Source: Apiospora phragmitis (Eukaryota > Ascomycota > Sordariomycetes > Amphisphaeriales > Apiosporaceae). From it: a stretch of 64,000 bases of DNA. The translations under genes were made by a program, and so were the position numbers. The stretch covers positions 2,356,001 through 2,420,000 of the forward strand of contig JAQQWL010000008.1 of the NCBI GenBank assembly GCA_038363925.1, written 5' to 3'. Of this stretch, positions 10,813-23,246 are shown piece by piece (position 1 is the first letter of the stretch; each line of letters opens with the position of its first letter). The notes under the pieces were generated by a model. That model saw nothing but the letters and a program-made list of their open reading frames with translations, was not told the origin of the DNA and did no database searches.

Positions 10813-13800
10813 CGCTGGTTTGAAACGGGCTTGAAGGACGACATGGTTACACAAGACGAAGCCGGTGACGGCCCAGCAAAGCTCGTGAGATTCAGGCGTT
10901 GTTGTCGTGAGACGAGGGGCAGCAGAGCATCAGGGTAGCATGCGGCTTGGGGGCGGCCGCCCAGTTACTCTGGTCCGGTCTGGCCTGGTCTGGTACTATC
11001 ATCAACTGCCCTCTTTTCCACCCCTGGCCTTGTGGAACTCGACATTTGGCACACCCATGCCACCAGGCAGAGAGATACAGACACATACATACTGTACATA
11101 CAACCATTGACCTCGATCCACTTGAGCATTACCCTGGCGCAATACCCTTGTGCGCTGATGCTGACCGCAGACGACACATGCAGTGCTGGGTTAGGGTATG
11201 TACTTGCCAGCGTCAGTTTATACCGAGGATCGCTTTCGCTCACCTTGACCATTGCTGACCTACCGTTGTTCCTTGCGAATTCATACATACGCCTATACAC
11301 CTACTTGAAGGAAAGGTTCGATATCTTCAAAAACCCATCCGAGGAATGCGATTTCTTGCTGGCCCGATGGGCTGGTTGTGATCGACAGGGAAGTCAGTGC
11401 GGTAAATCCCAACATGAAGCGAAAAAGCAACTCTAAAAAGAAAACAAAGTTGCGGGAAGACAAATGCACAGACTTGGGCTAATACCCAGCCGGGTTTCAT
11501 GGGGGAGACAGTAGTGTCGACTGCTAGAGGCAGACGAGGGGACTGGTCCTCGGGGGTTTACGCGCGGTACTTCAAATACTACAGCACGATACATGCATGT
11601 ACATTTGATTTGATCTGGTTGAATATTGAAGTGGTTGAAGGCAATTCCCTGAAACAGACAGGTAAACGTACATGGCCATCAATTGATTTGACTAATATCA
11701 TTCCCGAAAGCACTTGCGCCCGGAAGGACGCCATACGAACATAAGCCCGTAGCACAGGCCCACCCGGTGCAAACATCAATCACTGAAATTCGAGTAACCA
11801 CGGTTTTTGACCAGTCGTACAGGCGTCGGCAACCCGCACCGCCTGCAGCAGACGGCGACCCAACTTCGCATGCCGCTTTGCGACACGGGAATGCCGCAAA
11901 CCAAACCACAAGCGCAGCTTTGGAACTGGGAACATGAGCGCTTTTACCCCGACGCAATCGCAACCGAGTTCGACATGATCTTGAGCGACGGGGTTTAAAT
12001 CCTTCTACCTATCTTCGCCATATCTTGGGTTACCCAAATAGCATACCATGCCCCAGGGCTCCGGGGCATGCTCCGAAGCTCCTTCTTCGTCTCGTCTGGG
12101 ATCTACCAGACCGCCGATTGATTACCAAGGTTGGGCTGGACAGGACTAGAGGATTACCACGTATACACAACAACAGCACTCTCCAATCTCTGGCTATGGA
12201 GGGATCCCGTCGTTCATGACGGATCATGACGTTGTCGGATTTAAGTGGCACCCGTCCACGTCTGGGTCACCAACAAGTAAGACCTAGCGAGCCGGACTAG
12301 CAGCTAGTGAAGCCCCAATCCGATCGCTACCAAACGAAACCCGTGCTTTAGTCTGGGTTGGATTATTCATGGATGGATTCTCTCTGGCAAACGGCAGTCT
12401 GGCTCGGCCTTCCGAGACACTTCCCATGTAGATTGCTGGACGCGTGCGCTGACGCCAAGAGATATAGGACCCTCAGCAACGGGCACCGGCTCTATCTCAC
12501 GTGGCGGGTGGACAGACAACAGCGTAGCTAACAGGCTAACATCGACCCTGTGTTCCGCTGGACCCAAGGAAACTGCTGGGCCTGGGCAGCTCCGACGAAC
12601 GACTGTCGTAAGTTCCGTCTAGATATGTCGAATGTCCGCCCCCCGACCCAGATCCCGATATAGCAGAAGGTGAGTGAGCATTCTGGGCAATGGCTTTATA
12701 CAAGTCCCTTCATATCAATGGCATTATGCTCAAGTGTATAGGTAACTTCAATCTCCGCATTAGTAACAACAGTAACCTACTGATTACTTCGACATGCCTT
12801 GGACAGGCGTTGAGAATGCGGCTGCACGGCCTGGACAGCTTCAAATCCCGCGGGGGCAGGCACCACCAGCATCTGCCCTGGTTTAATTCCAAGCCTGTGG
12901 CTTCGGTAGCCCGTCAAGTACCTACCTGGTAAAACCCCGCCCGCTCAACTAGGGCGCTCACCCCGCCAACCTGCCAGCCCAATCCTGCGAGGCAAAGTAC
13001 AGCATTACTCACTCCCTCTCATTTACAACATCATGTTTGCCTACTTACACGGACGTACAATTTATGTATTACAAAGCCCATCATAACCAATATCTACATA
13101 CTTACTAAGAACCCCAGGCCCATATGCAGTACACATTTGTCACCCAGCTGCGTACTCTGGTACGTACGCCGTCGACACTGGGGTTTCTTTAGGTGGAGCT
13201 AAGGCCTCGATTGGCCACTTACACCGCGACACCTTGCTATCACCAGCATGGCATATCATCACTTACGCAGGGGCAGCAACAAGTCCCTCCATAGGTAGGA
13301 ACCCGGCCGATATAACAGGGGATGCAAGCCAATCCCTTTCATGGCCACTAATGGACTTCTGTGGTTGTTATATCCCCAGTAGTCGTAGCTGGATTGCCTC
13401 TATGCGAAGGGGGGATCGGACTGCCATGAGGCCATCGACAAGTGCGCATTGCGGCACAGCACCGACAAGTCCGCAGAGGGCATATATGTACCGCTCCGCT
13501 CGTCTCCAATATAACCCCGGCTAAATGGTATCATGGCGACGGTTTGACAGCCAGATACCGTTTGCGGTCCCCTTGGCACGATCCATACCTACCCACTGTC
13601 GAGTCGGCGCTTTCATAAGGCCAAGGATTCATGAGTCAGTCAGTTCCAGCCTGGCCATTGCAGAAAGAAAGTGCGATGCTTCGCAAGCCTCCTTTGCACG
13701 CGACAACTCTACATACCTGCTGCGGCAACGTAAGGCCGACAGCACATGGCGCATATCACTAGCAACTGCTTTCTGACTGGCCAATAAGACACTATCAGGA

Positions 13801-16800
13801 CGCCCCAGGTTTGTCAAGAGGACCTGCACCAAATCGGAATATCCGTGGCTAAGATTGGTCGCTGCAAGCAACCCCCCCTTCAATGTCCATTCGATCCCCA
13901 GTAAAAAGAATCCCTGTCATCATAGGTCTCTCGGAGGTTCATTTTTATTGACGATATACATACATGTCCATTGGTCGGAAGCCTCTCATGTTTCAAACCC
14001 CGCCCGGTCATCGAGAATTTATTAGCATCAACATGGGCTCCAACGCTGCTTGTCGCTGCCGTGCATACTCGTCACCGCAGCCTGCATAAGCCATTTTACA
14101 GCCAGCCTGCTGTGCGAGCTGTCACGTATCACCTTGATTGTGCGATTGGCCGGCAGCTGTGCCAGACAGAAGCAAGAGCGTTTTTCTGCCTCGGGCATGC
14201 ATTGAGAGGGTAGAGGTGCGCGGACAGCCCGCCAGTATCTACCGTTTGGAAACCCCCATGTCGGTCTGACACTGGAGCCACGCTCGAACCCTCAGGTCGT
14301 GCAATGTCCGTCGGTCGTACTTCTTGTGGGTGACGGTGGGATTAAGTGGGATTTGGCGTTGATATTCCCACACGCGCGACCCGGCTCCAGTTCCGACAGG
14401 AAAGCATGTGCAAAAAAAAGAGCCCCAACACCCTATGCTGCTCGCAAACACCCCTCCCTAATGTCGACCCGGAGCACGACGATCATTTGACAACGGCCGG
14501 CCCGACACGACGGGTAATGACAGCAATAAGCACGATCCGTGTTGCACAAGCCGGTTCCCAACATGGGAAGTCCCAGTACCAGCAGCCAACGGTGATGCGA
14601 GTCACTCCCGCTGACTAGATTGTAACACCTCCCCAAACTGGACACGAGCAGGAATCCGCCAGATGCCATTCCCTCATACTTGAGCCCCAACTTACTGCTG
14701 CGTATGTATGACGAAGAGTTGCGCACAGAGGATGGCAGTTTTCGACCTGTCATGTTTACCAAACACAGAAAAAAGACCTCATCGGAATGACCTCTGTGTT
14801 GCCTCGCCACCGCCATTACAGGACAGAAACGCCATAAGATTTTCTGATTCGTCCGCCAGAAACAGGCTGCAGCAAACAGGCCGAGCACCCAATCGCAACG
14901 TTCACTACCGACGCAGCTCATGCGACAGACAAACAGCAGTCTGCCAGTGGCTATTAGCCGCCAATAGTGAAGATACCACCAGGCGCACATCCAGAGGGCC
15001 CCAATAGGACCCTCCCGCTCGAACTCCCCTTAGCCTATTGGTTCAAATAAGGTTGCACTCGCTTCCGGGCCGTGGAAAATCATGGACCTCGGCAGCATCC
15101 ATGCTTTCATTTCGGCTGCTCTAGAAAGGTAAAATCGATGCGGAATTTGTGGACAAGCAGCCTAAGTAACGTGGAAGGGATGCGATGCGCGCGCGGATTG
15201 TCTTTGGATTATCGCGCCCTCCCCACTCCCTGTTGACGGAGAGAAGCCGCCCATCCCCGGGTGCGATGGGACGCCAGGGTGGTGGAAACAGGTTACAGAA
15301 CATGCAGTTGATGATCAGCGTCTTGCATTGGTCGGGTTGACCACCTGCCACCATTAATAGCACCCATGCTTTTTTCTTTTTCTCTTTTTCTCTTCCTTCA
15401 CCACCCTTCCCCTTCTTATGCCCGTCCCCCTGGACGCCTTTGCAGATCAGTTCTGCAATCGTCTGCGGTCTGTGTATGTGCCCTCGGCACGTTGAACCAA
15501 GCCAGCTGAAAAGACACACGTCCAAAATACCCTCTGTGTGGAGAAACTTCGCAAGGAATGCAGCTGGACACAGATACACGGGCAGGCCGCAATCAGGATC
15601 CGTGGGATGGGTGCAGGTGTGCCCCAGACTGCGTCCGCTTCGACAGCCACGTTTTGCCGCAAGCAAACCCAGGTTTGCTCCCGTTTTACCCTTCGCTCTC
15701 CCCTTTCTCGTCTGCCGTGCCACCCCCTCCTGTGATACCCCCAATCCCCTTGTCTCCCTTCCCGCCTCATTCTCTTGGCACTTTTTCGGTCAGAACGAGA
15801 CAAGAAGAGGTTTTGCGACCTGTTGACAGCTTGGTACGAGTGCTACCGAGGACTGCCACAGAACCACGATACGTCAACGACAATCCCGTGTGATGTAATA
15901 CTTGCCGCATTTGCACAGCCATAGCCCAAGAGTCGTTAGTTTCGTCCTACCTGGGCTATATCGATTGAATGGCGGAAGCTGTATCATCGGGCCTTCGCTG
16001 TTTCCTGGACCGTTTCCAGCTAACTGGTCGCTGGTCGCTGTATCACATACGCAGCAGACTTGACTCATCGAAGCACAGCAGGTGCTGCTGCTGTGTGCTG
16101 CCCGTCGTCACATAGCTTGCTTGTGCGTGCATATGCCATTTCTTCTCGTATCCCAAGGGGTTTCGTGAATACACACTCGCGCAGAGAACATTTCTTTCTT
16201 TTTTTCTCGTCTCTCATTCTCTCCTCTCACATCTCACACACCGAGAAGAAACACGGACAGATCACATTTTTAGCGGCATGTGTGTGTGTGTGCCGGAAAA
16301 GGATTCGCCGAAAAAGAAAATAGCTGTCTCCGTCCTTCTCTTTGCCGCCGGCAAGCATGTGATCGTGCTTCCGTTTTGCCGAAGCATCTTCTTATTCTGC
16401 TTGAGAGGCAAAGTTACGAGGGACGGTGAGTCCCTTCCCTTCGTAAACCCTTTTTTTCATTCTATTTTTTCTCCTTTTTCTCCTCAACTCCCTCCGATGT
16501 TGTCGGGATACGATGCGACGAACACCTCCTTCCTCTCAGGAATGGCTCCACATGAGGTTCGAGATGGGCTGTTTCATGAGGCAGACTTTTTGATAGGCCC
16601 TGCTACTCTCTTCCCGGCTTAGGTGCAGGGAGCTTAGTTATGCAAAGTAGGCAAGGTAGGAAGGTAGGCAGCCAGGCTGATACGAGTAACTACGTTGGGC
16701 TGGTCCTGGCTGCCGAGGCTAGCTGAAACTTGCTTGCCCCTTGACCGGTGAGAATAGGGGGTTGGGGGTTTCAGTCACTTTCTAGCACATGGGGGTGATG

Positions 16801-17639
16801 GGGTATGTCGGCCTAGAGCACCTACGCGAGCGAGAGTTCCAGCTCGGTCAATATCCTCGTAGCATCCCGGCGCTTCTCTTACGGGGGATGGGTGAGACGG
16901 TCCAATCGCAATTGTAACGGGGGCATAGACTAACTAGCTAGATTCTCTTACCCCAGGTAGAAACATACATATATGGCCTCTTGAAGAAGGGTATGTAGGA
17001 AGGCTAATGCGATCGATGACACCCCCGTGGATTGACTTTGTAATAGCCCCGACACGAGGTGGTTCATTGCCCGTGTCTATGCCTGTCGGTCGTCATCGCA
17101 GTCAAAGCGATCATCGTTAATAGCGGTCGTGCAGTTGTGCCGGGTTTTTGGAGAGCCAAGGGACGGCGAGGTAAGGCGAGGTAAGGTATCTTGATGTATC
17201 TGCTTTTATTGCTCTTCTTGAGAGCGAGTAGTAGAAAGCTCCACGGATCGAACCCGGTTTGCAGGCGTGAGACATTGTCACCCACTATCACCTTACCCAG
17301 AAAGTGGAAAATAGTAGTGATCGCCCCTGGAGGAGAAACCCTGGTTCCGTTCACCATCGTCACCATTGCCATGGGAGGTCAAAATCATGTTAAGAGACCA
17401 AAAGCATTCTAAGTTAAAGCAGTACTAACTATCACGGGAGTGATTGGGGTCCCCAATAGGAGAGAGAAACCTGCATCTGCGTTGTCTTTTGACTGTCCCA
17501 ATATCAATATGTACACCCAGTACGAAAGAGCGGTCACGTTTACCCCTATCTGGCTCCATCAGGGTCAACTTGAGACACCTCATCCGCGGTATGTACCTCT
17601 AACCTCAATTAGAAGCTAATGATCACCCACGATACTGAA

Positions 17640-18790
17640 TAGATTCCTCGTTTTGAAGGGTTGATGACATAGGCCTATTACGGATCGCCCAACCATTGCG
17701 ATAGCACCCGCTTCCATGGCCTCCAACCCACTGTATGCACGACCAAGCATTCTTCTAGAGCGTGCCACTCCATAGGCTTCAGCGACGACAAGATGAAAGA
17801 CGTCATCATCTCTGTACTTCTTGAGAGCCCCCGATCTTCCACCTTTCCCACGCCAAGTCATCAACATCACCCCGATCAAACACCGACCTCGGCCCCTTAG
17901 ATAGTCCAATCGATTCGTTCCGCTCACTGTGATTCAGATCGTCAATCGCGAGCACCAGCCGCTGTGATCCTTATCCCATTGGAACACCCAGCGAGAGAGA
18001 CCGGGGCAGTTTCTACTCTCCAACATGCGCGCCAGCTTGACATCTTCGTCCTCGGCGAGCTTGGTTGAGCCGTCGTAGGAGCCGCCAACGGGTTTCCACG
18101 CCATTGCACGGCGAGCTTAAGGCCTCTTTCCCTTGACACGGCACGAATTCCCTTCGCAGTCGATCATGCCCAGGATATCGAACTCGTAGTTTGCGAGGAC
18201 ATGATCGCTCTTGTCGCCCTAATACCTCAGCTAGAAGGAAGAGGCCACCCCCACTGGCAGCCGCGTCACTCTGGGCTCAGCCTAAAAGCGGTGCATGAGG
18301 TAACTGTCGAGAGGGTCCATGGCGTCAATCTTCCCCGGTTGCTATCATTGGCGCTATAAATTCATTGATCGTGACGTGGCCCCCTGTTGGGCACATTCGA
18401 GGGGGCCTGGGGGACATCTTTCCCGCACCTCAATCGAACAGTGCCCGGTGTCGCGAAAGAGCGCAGCCGATGATTATGCCCACCACGGCCAGGTGTCATA
18501 ATCAATGACCATCCATGGATGCGAATGGATGTCTCAAGCTCCAAGAAGATATTGACCAACTGCCTAAGAACCTCCTCACGTTGGTCGCTGGTGGGCGGCC
18601 TTCCGTTTCGGGGCCTTTGCCTTCCATATTGTGCATCACGATGATGTAGCCGATCCTGATCTCTTTTCCAAGCTCCGACTGGCTGGCCGAATCGTAGATC
18701 TTAGGGGACGAGATGCCAGTACGGAAGAGGGTCTGGAGAAACGACATGGTGACATAGCTGCTAGCCACATTATAGAGGGAAGAATACCGA
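17640..18790 (-). pseudogene. Decayed aminoglycoside phosphotransferase (APH)-like gene
   Basis: Fragments of a fungal APH/choline-kinase-like protein appear in order on the minus strand but in different frames and with stops. First comes SFLQTLFRTGISSPKIYD with IRIGYIIVMHNMEG (about 18600-18750), the N-lobe. Next is EEVLRQLVNIFLELE (about 18545-18590), the start of the linker helix. Then GDKSDHVLANYEF followed by DILGMIDCEG (about 18213-18145), equivalent to the Mg-binding DILGMIDWE motif with Trp changed to Cys. Finally TKLAEDEDVKLARMLESRN (about 18065-18010) and the tail. Frame changes and stops occur between every block, and the canonical HGDL...N catalytic loop could not be found. Too much is lost for simple sequencing indels, so I call it a pseudogene. 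Functional relatives phosphorylate small molecules or proteins. Confidence 0.65.
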
Positions 18791-19132
18791 GCCAAAGTCC
18801 TACTTTTCATGCACATACCTAGAATAGGAGGCAAGGGGTATTATCCAGTACAAACTGACGTAGCTAAAACATGCTTTCTATGAATTCCTGACAGTCACAT
18901 GTGGGCTAGACTTTTACTTTGGGCCACAACATTGAATTAAACCACGCCGCCTCGGCGCACATACGCCAGAGATATCCAGAAGAAGAACTGAAACTACCAA
19001 AGAGGCAATCTCCCGTCAACAGCGACCCACCCCATTGTGATATACTCTCCATTCGTATTCCCTTTTCATCATCCTATTCAATCCCGAACGCTACCGGACG
19101 ATTCCTATCATATGTACCCACCTACCCCCTGC
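18791..19132. other. Intergenic, nothing recognised
   Basis: 3' flank of the alpha-dioxygenase gene; no feature supported. Confidence 0.4.
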
Positions 19133-21295
19133 TTACTTGGCCGTCGGCGCGTTCGTCTCCTTGCCCGTGTACTTCTTGGACTCGTCCATCTGCGCCCAGG
19201 GCGCGAAGGCGTTCTTGCTCTTGCCGAGCGTCGTCCCGAGCTCGGGGAAGTGGCGGACCAAGATGTCCTTCATGGTCGTGTGCTGGACCCAGCGGAAGCC
19301 CTCGGGCGTGTAGGTCGCCGCGTTCCACTGGCCCGCGATGAAGCGGTCGCTCTTGAGCCGGCGCGACGCCATCAGAATAAACACGCGGAACGCCGTCTCG
19401 CTGAACCCGAAGCCGGGGATCACGGGCTCGCTGTGCGACCCCACGAGCGCGTCGACTTTGCTTACGTCGCCGCCGTAGGCCGCCGACAGCTCCTCCGCCA
19501 GGGTCGGGTTCTGGTGTCCCGTGATCTCCTCGAAGGTCCGCGGCACGCTCAGCCGCAGCAGGCGCCGGAACTCGCAGTAGCGCGGCACGCCGCGCTCGCG
19601 GTCGCGCAGCAGGTCCACGGTGCCCATGTCGCGGCGCACGCCGTCCGGGTCCGTGAAGTCGCGCAGGAAGTCCGGGTAGTTGTTGTTCGTGATGGCTCCC
19701 GGGTAGTTGATGCCGAAGGTGTAGAAGAGGTCGCCGAACGAGAGGCCGGCGTCGAGCGGCGCCTGCGCGCCCTGGAAGGTCAGGGCGCCGATCGGGGTCG
19801 TGGTCTGGTGCTTGCCCTGCTTGGCGTCGAAGAAGGCGATGTCGTCTGGGACGTTGTTATCCGTGGTCAGTAGAGAAGAAAGGGCGGGCAGTAAGTAAGC
19901 AAAAAGGTGTTTAGGTAAGGGTAACTACTCACCGGGAATGAGAGATGCATGCGGTATACGGAGACGAATTCCTCGGTCAAACTGTAGGGGACACCGTCAT
20001 GGTCCACGCCGGAGCCGGGGATGCCGGAAATGATCTCGCTCGTTTTGGAGACGCGGCCGACCAGCTTGGTGAGGTTCTCGCCGACGATGCCCCACCAGTT
20101 GGCGTTCATGCCGATCTCCAGCGCGGGGTGGGCCAGGATGGCCGGCGTCCATTCCACCGTGTGGATCTTGGCCATCAAGGCGCAATTGACAAGCCTGGCC
20201 TTGTCGAAGATCTGGTCTCTGCATCACCGAAATGGGTCCCAATTAGCTCAAGAGTCCCACGAGATATGAGTGCCATGAAACCAGAGACAGGCAGACACGA
20301 GGAAGAAGGAAACATGACTTACCCAGTCCAGTTGGGGTATGCTGGACCAACATGTCGCACAGCGCATTATGCTCGAGCGCGAACAGTGTGTGCAACATCT
20401 CCATGCCGACCCACCAGTTGTTGTGGAAGCCGGTGAGCGGGTTGCCGTCCTTGTCGCGCGGGATGAAGGCGCCCGTGCCGTTCTGGTTCAGCGTGAGCTT
20501 CCCGTCGGGCAGCTTGGTGCGCAGCGACTTGGTTTCCTTCTCGTTGGAGCCGTAGATCTGCGAGCCGTCCCACCAGGAGGTGTTGACGTTCTTGTATCCC
20601 GGGCACTTGAGGTCGGAGGGGTCGAGAGTGGCGTCCGGCTTCGTCTTGGGTAGCTGCATGGTCTTGCCCGACCATTTATCGCCTTCGGGTAACGGTATGT
20701 GCCAGTTCTCTTCATCCTATGTGAGAAGTCAGTCTGTGGCTCTTCGGCTGTCAATGTTGCAAGGAGCATTACATTCTCGTGATTAAACCAATCGTGGGTT
20801 TGGAACTGAATCCAAGCCGCGGCCAACAGATTGAGCGTCGTAGCCGGCTTGAAGCCATTGGGCTTCCGCACCATGAACTTCTCGCTGATGGCCCGGGGAT
20901 TCGGGGTCCAGAGCTCCTCTCGGTCGGCTTCGGGCAGTTCTCGCGGGGGAAGTTGCGCCCGAACCGCATGCCCGCGCAGCCCATCAGCGGCATCTCGAGC
21001 GAGTTGTACTTGCCGTCCGAGTTGCGCGCGCCGAGGAAGCGCTCGTCCTCGAGCGCGTCGCCGTAGGTGCCCTGGGCCGCCGGGTCGGCGTAGCCGTCGT
21101 GCAGATGTATGTGCGCAGCGAGATGCGCAGGAAGGCGAGGTTGAAGGCGCCGAGGAAGCCCGGGAGCTTGTACCAGGGCACGAACCGGTTGAGGAAGGCG
21201 AACGACGAGACGGCCGCCCGCTCAATCAGCGAGGGCTGGAACTTCTTCTTGGGCTCGCTCATGGTGGTCGACTTGCTCTTCGGCGGCGAGTCCAT
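19133..21295 (-). CDS. Fatty-acid alpha-dioxygenase (animal-heme-peroxidase superfamily)
   Basis: Heme enzyme related to plant pathogen-inducible oxygenase. Relatives add O2 at C2 of fatty acids to give 2-hydroperoxides that decay to shorter aldehydes. Exons (minus): 21295-20773, 20716-20323, 20218-19933, then from about 19835 to the stop at 19133; donors GTAATG, GTAAGT and GTGAGT. Motifs in order: IQFQTHDWFNHE (distal His in HDW), TSWWDGSQIYGSN, ALMAKIHTVEWTPAIL, NANWWGIVGENL, then YSLTEEFVSVYRMHLS with the catalytic Tyr and proximal His in VYRMH. The C-terminal part (ERGVPRYCEFRRLL, SETAFRVFILMASRR) matches fungal members. Exon 1 has two single-base losses: near 21105 (RISLRTY then LHDGYADP in another frame) and near 20940 (GRNFPRE then LPEADREELW). 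The acceptor of the last intron does not restore frame cleanly. There is no signal peptide. The gene is divergent from the heme-thiolate peroxidase. Confidence 0.82.
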
Positions 21296-22074
21296 GCCGT
21301 CTGTCTGTTCAATGAACTAACTAGCTGACTGGTTCGTGTCAACGCCCTTCAGCGCAGGTCAGGCTATCATATAAGCAAGGGCAATGGTATCGGTCACAAG
21401 CCAAAAAAGCAAGTCCTCGTAAGGATGATCCGCCAAGAAGTATTGGCTGACTGGGATGATGCATATGATGCCTATGGTGCATCGGGCATCGGAAGCTGAC
21501 CGCATAGCTGCCATGCTGCGGTGCTGCGGCGCTTTGCAACTTATACCCTTCCCAGGCCGTTTTGACTGAGTGAGACTTCCGGCAGGCTGGCAGCTTTGCG
21601 TTGAACAAGGGCGGGACTCATAAGGCTCGCCATCCCTGCCCGCCCAACGCCACGCAATCTTCTAGCGGTCAGCTTTCTTGGATCGGCAGTTCTGGGTACT
21701 ACATGAATGACAGAAGATTGCCCAATGGTCGGAGCCGTTCATGTAGGTCTCGCGGCATACAGTCGTACGGCACCAACGCCCGTGTCTCGTTACTGGCCCC
21801 AGGCCGCCAGGGTGACTCAGTCATAAGCTGACTACGCTCCGAGACTCGTGATCCGACCAGTCAACCCGTGTTTCAGCCAGCCATGATCCAGCCGCATTCC
21901 TAATGTGATAATGGTGTGAAGACGCCCCTCGCCCTCCCTGATCTGATCTGTAGCTCAAAGACAGGAGGGGGGTTCTGTCCTGTTTGTCAAATACATATTA
22001 CCTGCGAGGTAAGGTTTGGCTTCATCGTGTCATTCACAGCTCCAACAAGTCGAGGCAGTACGCACGCATCAATC
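21296..22074. promoter_or_regulatory. Divergent promoter region, alpha-dioxygenase / heme peroxidase
   Basis: A 780-base shared upstream region between the two start codons, suitable for coordinated expression. No named binding site could be assigned with confidence. Confidence 0.4.
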
Positions 22075-22965
22075 ATGTACTTCACCGTCTTCAGCGCCAT
22101 CCAGGCGATCTTCAACTTCAACACCAAGGAGAGAGACGAAGATCGACGGAGGATCGCGAAGGAAGATCACTCATACGACAGGTTGAACATCACCCTCCGG
22201 GCGCCGTGTCCGGGATTGAATGCGCTCGCGAATCAGGGGTACCTGTAAGTCTACCTGCTACCACATTCCAAATTTCGCCATTGCCCAACTTTCTAATTGA
22301 CCTAATATCCTTCTCTAAAACAGGCCTCGCGATGGCAAGAACATCACGTTGCCCATGCTGGAAGCCGCACTGATGGAGGCCTTGCACATGACCGGCACCG
22401 TCGCGCACGCATTAGCGATCCAGATGAAGGCGGTATTGCGCGAAGATGGGACCTTTGACCTCAGCGACAGCCGAATGCACAACGTCTTGGAGCACGACAC
22501 TTCTCTGACTCGTCTCGACTTCCGCCAAGGAGACAATTTCACCATGCAACCCAAGAGTAAGCAAGCTCCTTTCAGTTCCATCCGGCCCCGAGTTTCCATT
22601 ACTGATAGTAGCTAATATGCTCAATTGCTTGTCGTACTCGAATAGTGCTCGAAGCCATGATCGCCGACGCCGAGGGCGGCCCCGTCACGCTCAAGACGCT
22701 GGCCAAAACATATACTCGTCGCAACCGAGAACACAAGGCGTCGGGCGGGCAGCCGCTAGGCGCCGTCATGACGTTCAAGGACCTCCTCATCAAGGTCGGC
22801 TACATCAACACCGAGACGACGGGCCACCCCGCCCCGGAGCAGGTCCGCCGCTTCTGGACCGACGAGCGCTTCGAGGACTACCTGCTCGACAACCCGGAGC
22901 CGCGGACGCTGCGGGGGCTCGTGTGGAAGGCGGCGGTGCTGTGGTGGCATGTGCACTTCTGGTAA
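22075..22965 (+). CDS. Heme-thiolate peroxidase (chloroperoxidase/peroxygenase family)
   Basis: Peroxidase_2 family, 240 residues from three exons: 22075-22244, 22324-22556, 22646-22965, with donors GTAAGT and GTAAGC and acceptors cag and tag. All junctions keep the frame. The axial-cysteine motif is present as RAPCPGLNALANQGYLPRDG (about residues 42-61). The acid-base glutamate motif appears as LSDSRMHNVLEHDTSLTR (EHD). Both are diagnostic. Relatives use H2O2, and sometimes organic hydroperoxides, to oxygenate or halogenate substrates. There is no signal peptide; the N-terminus (MYFTVFSAIQAIF) is weakly hydrophobic, followed by a charged stretch, so the enzyme may be intracellular or membrane-associated, unlike secreted family members. 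The frame is intact, with conserved splice sites. It lies between a hydroperoxide-forming dioxygenase and an acid reductase, which suggests a shared pathway. Confidence 0.88.
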
Positions 22966-23246
22966 CTTAGCTTACTCTGATTATTCGTTTGGGTAGGATG
23001 GGACTGGGAAGCGCCTCCTCCCTTGGATTGCTTCCAATTGTTTAATTGTAGGCATGTGATTGATTGCGTCCAGCATAGGATCTCTAAGGGGAAAGGAATG
23101 GAAAGATTGAAACGCTCTTCTTATACCAATGCCGGAATATACTATTTGCCAAAGTTCCACGGTCGTACGTAGTGTGTGCTTCAGCGCAAGAGGATGCATC
23201 TGGTGCACATTAGGTCTGCCCCCCATTACCCCCTTTCCTTCTTATA

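Larger units (their letters stand above)
8790..17639. other. Gene-poor region of 8.8 kb
   Basis: No gene family could be recognised on either strand. The region contains a long CA repeat (10656-10703), a G14 run (10799-10812), pyrimidine-rich tracts (15360-15420, 16195-16230, 16440-16500) and many short open frames of low-complexity composition. A 185-residue minus-strand frame at 14433-14990 has hydrophobic segments but no motif I can name; it may be decayed membrane-protein sequence. No transposase, reverse transcriptase or terminal repeats were seen. Confidence 0.45.

Noticed and set aside
14433..14990. 185-codon minus-strand open frame with hydrophobic stretches
   Set aside because: Unusually Cys/Trp-rich, no motif or start context; not supportable as a gene.
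17235..17300. Minus-strand tRNA-Glu-like sequence (ggttcgatccg with a D-arm-like tagtgggt)
   Set aside because: The T-stem has a mismatch, the anticodon stem does not pair and no acceptor stem closes; at most a decayed tRNA fragment.
19037..19873. 278-codon plus-strand open frame
   Set aside because: Antisense shadow of the alpha-dioxygenase last exon.
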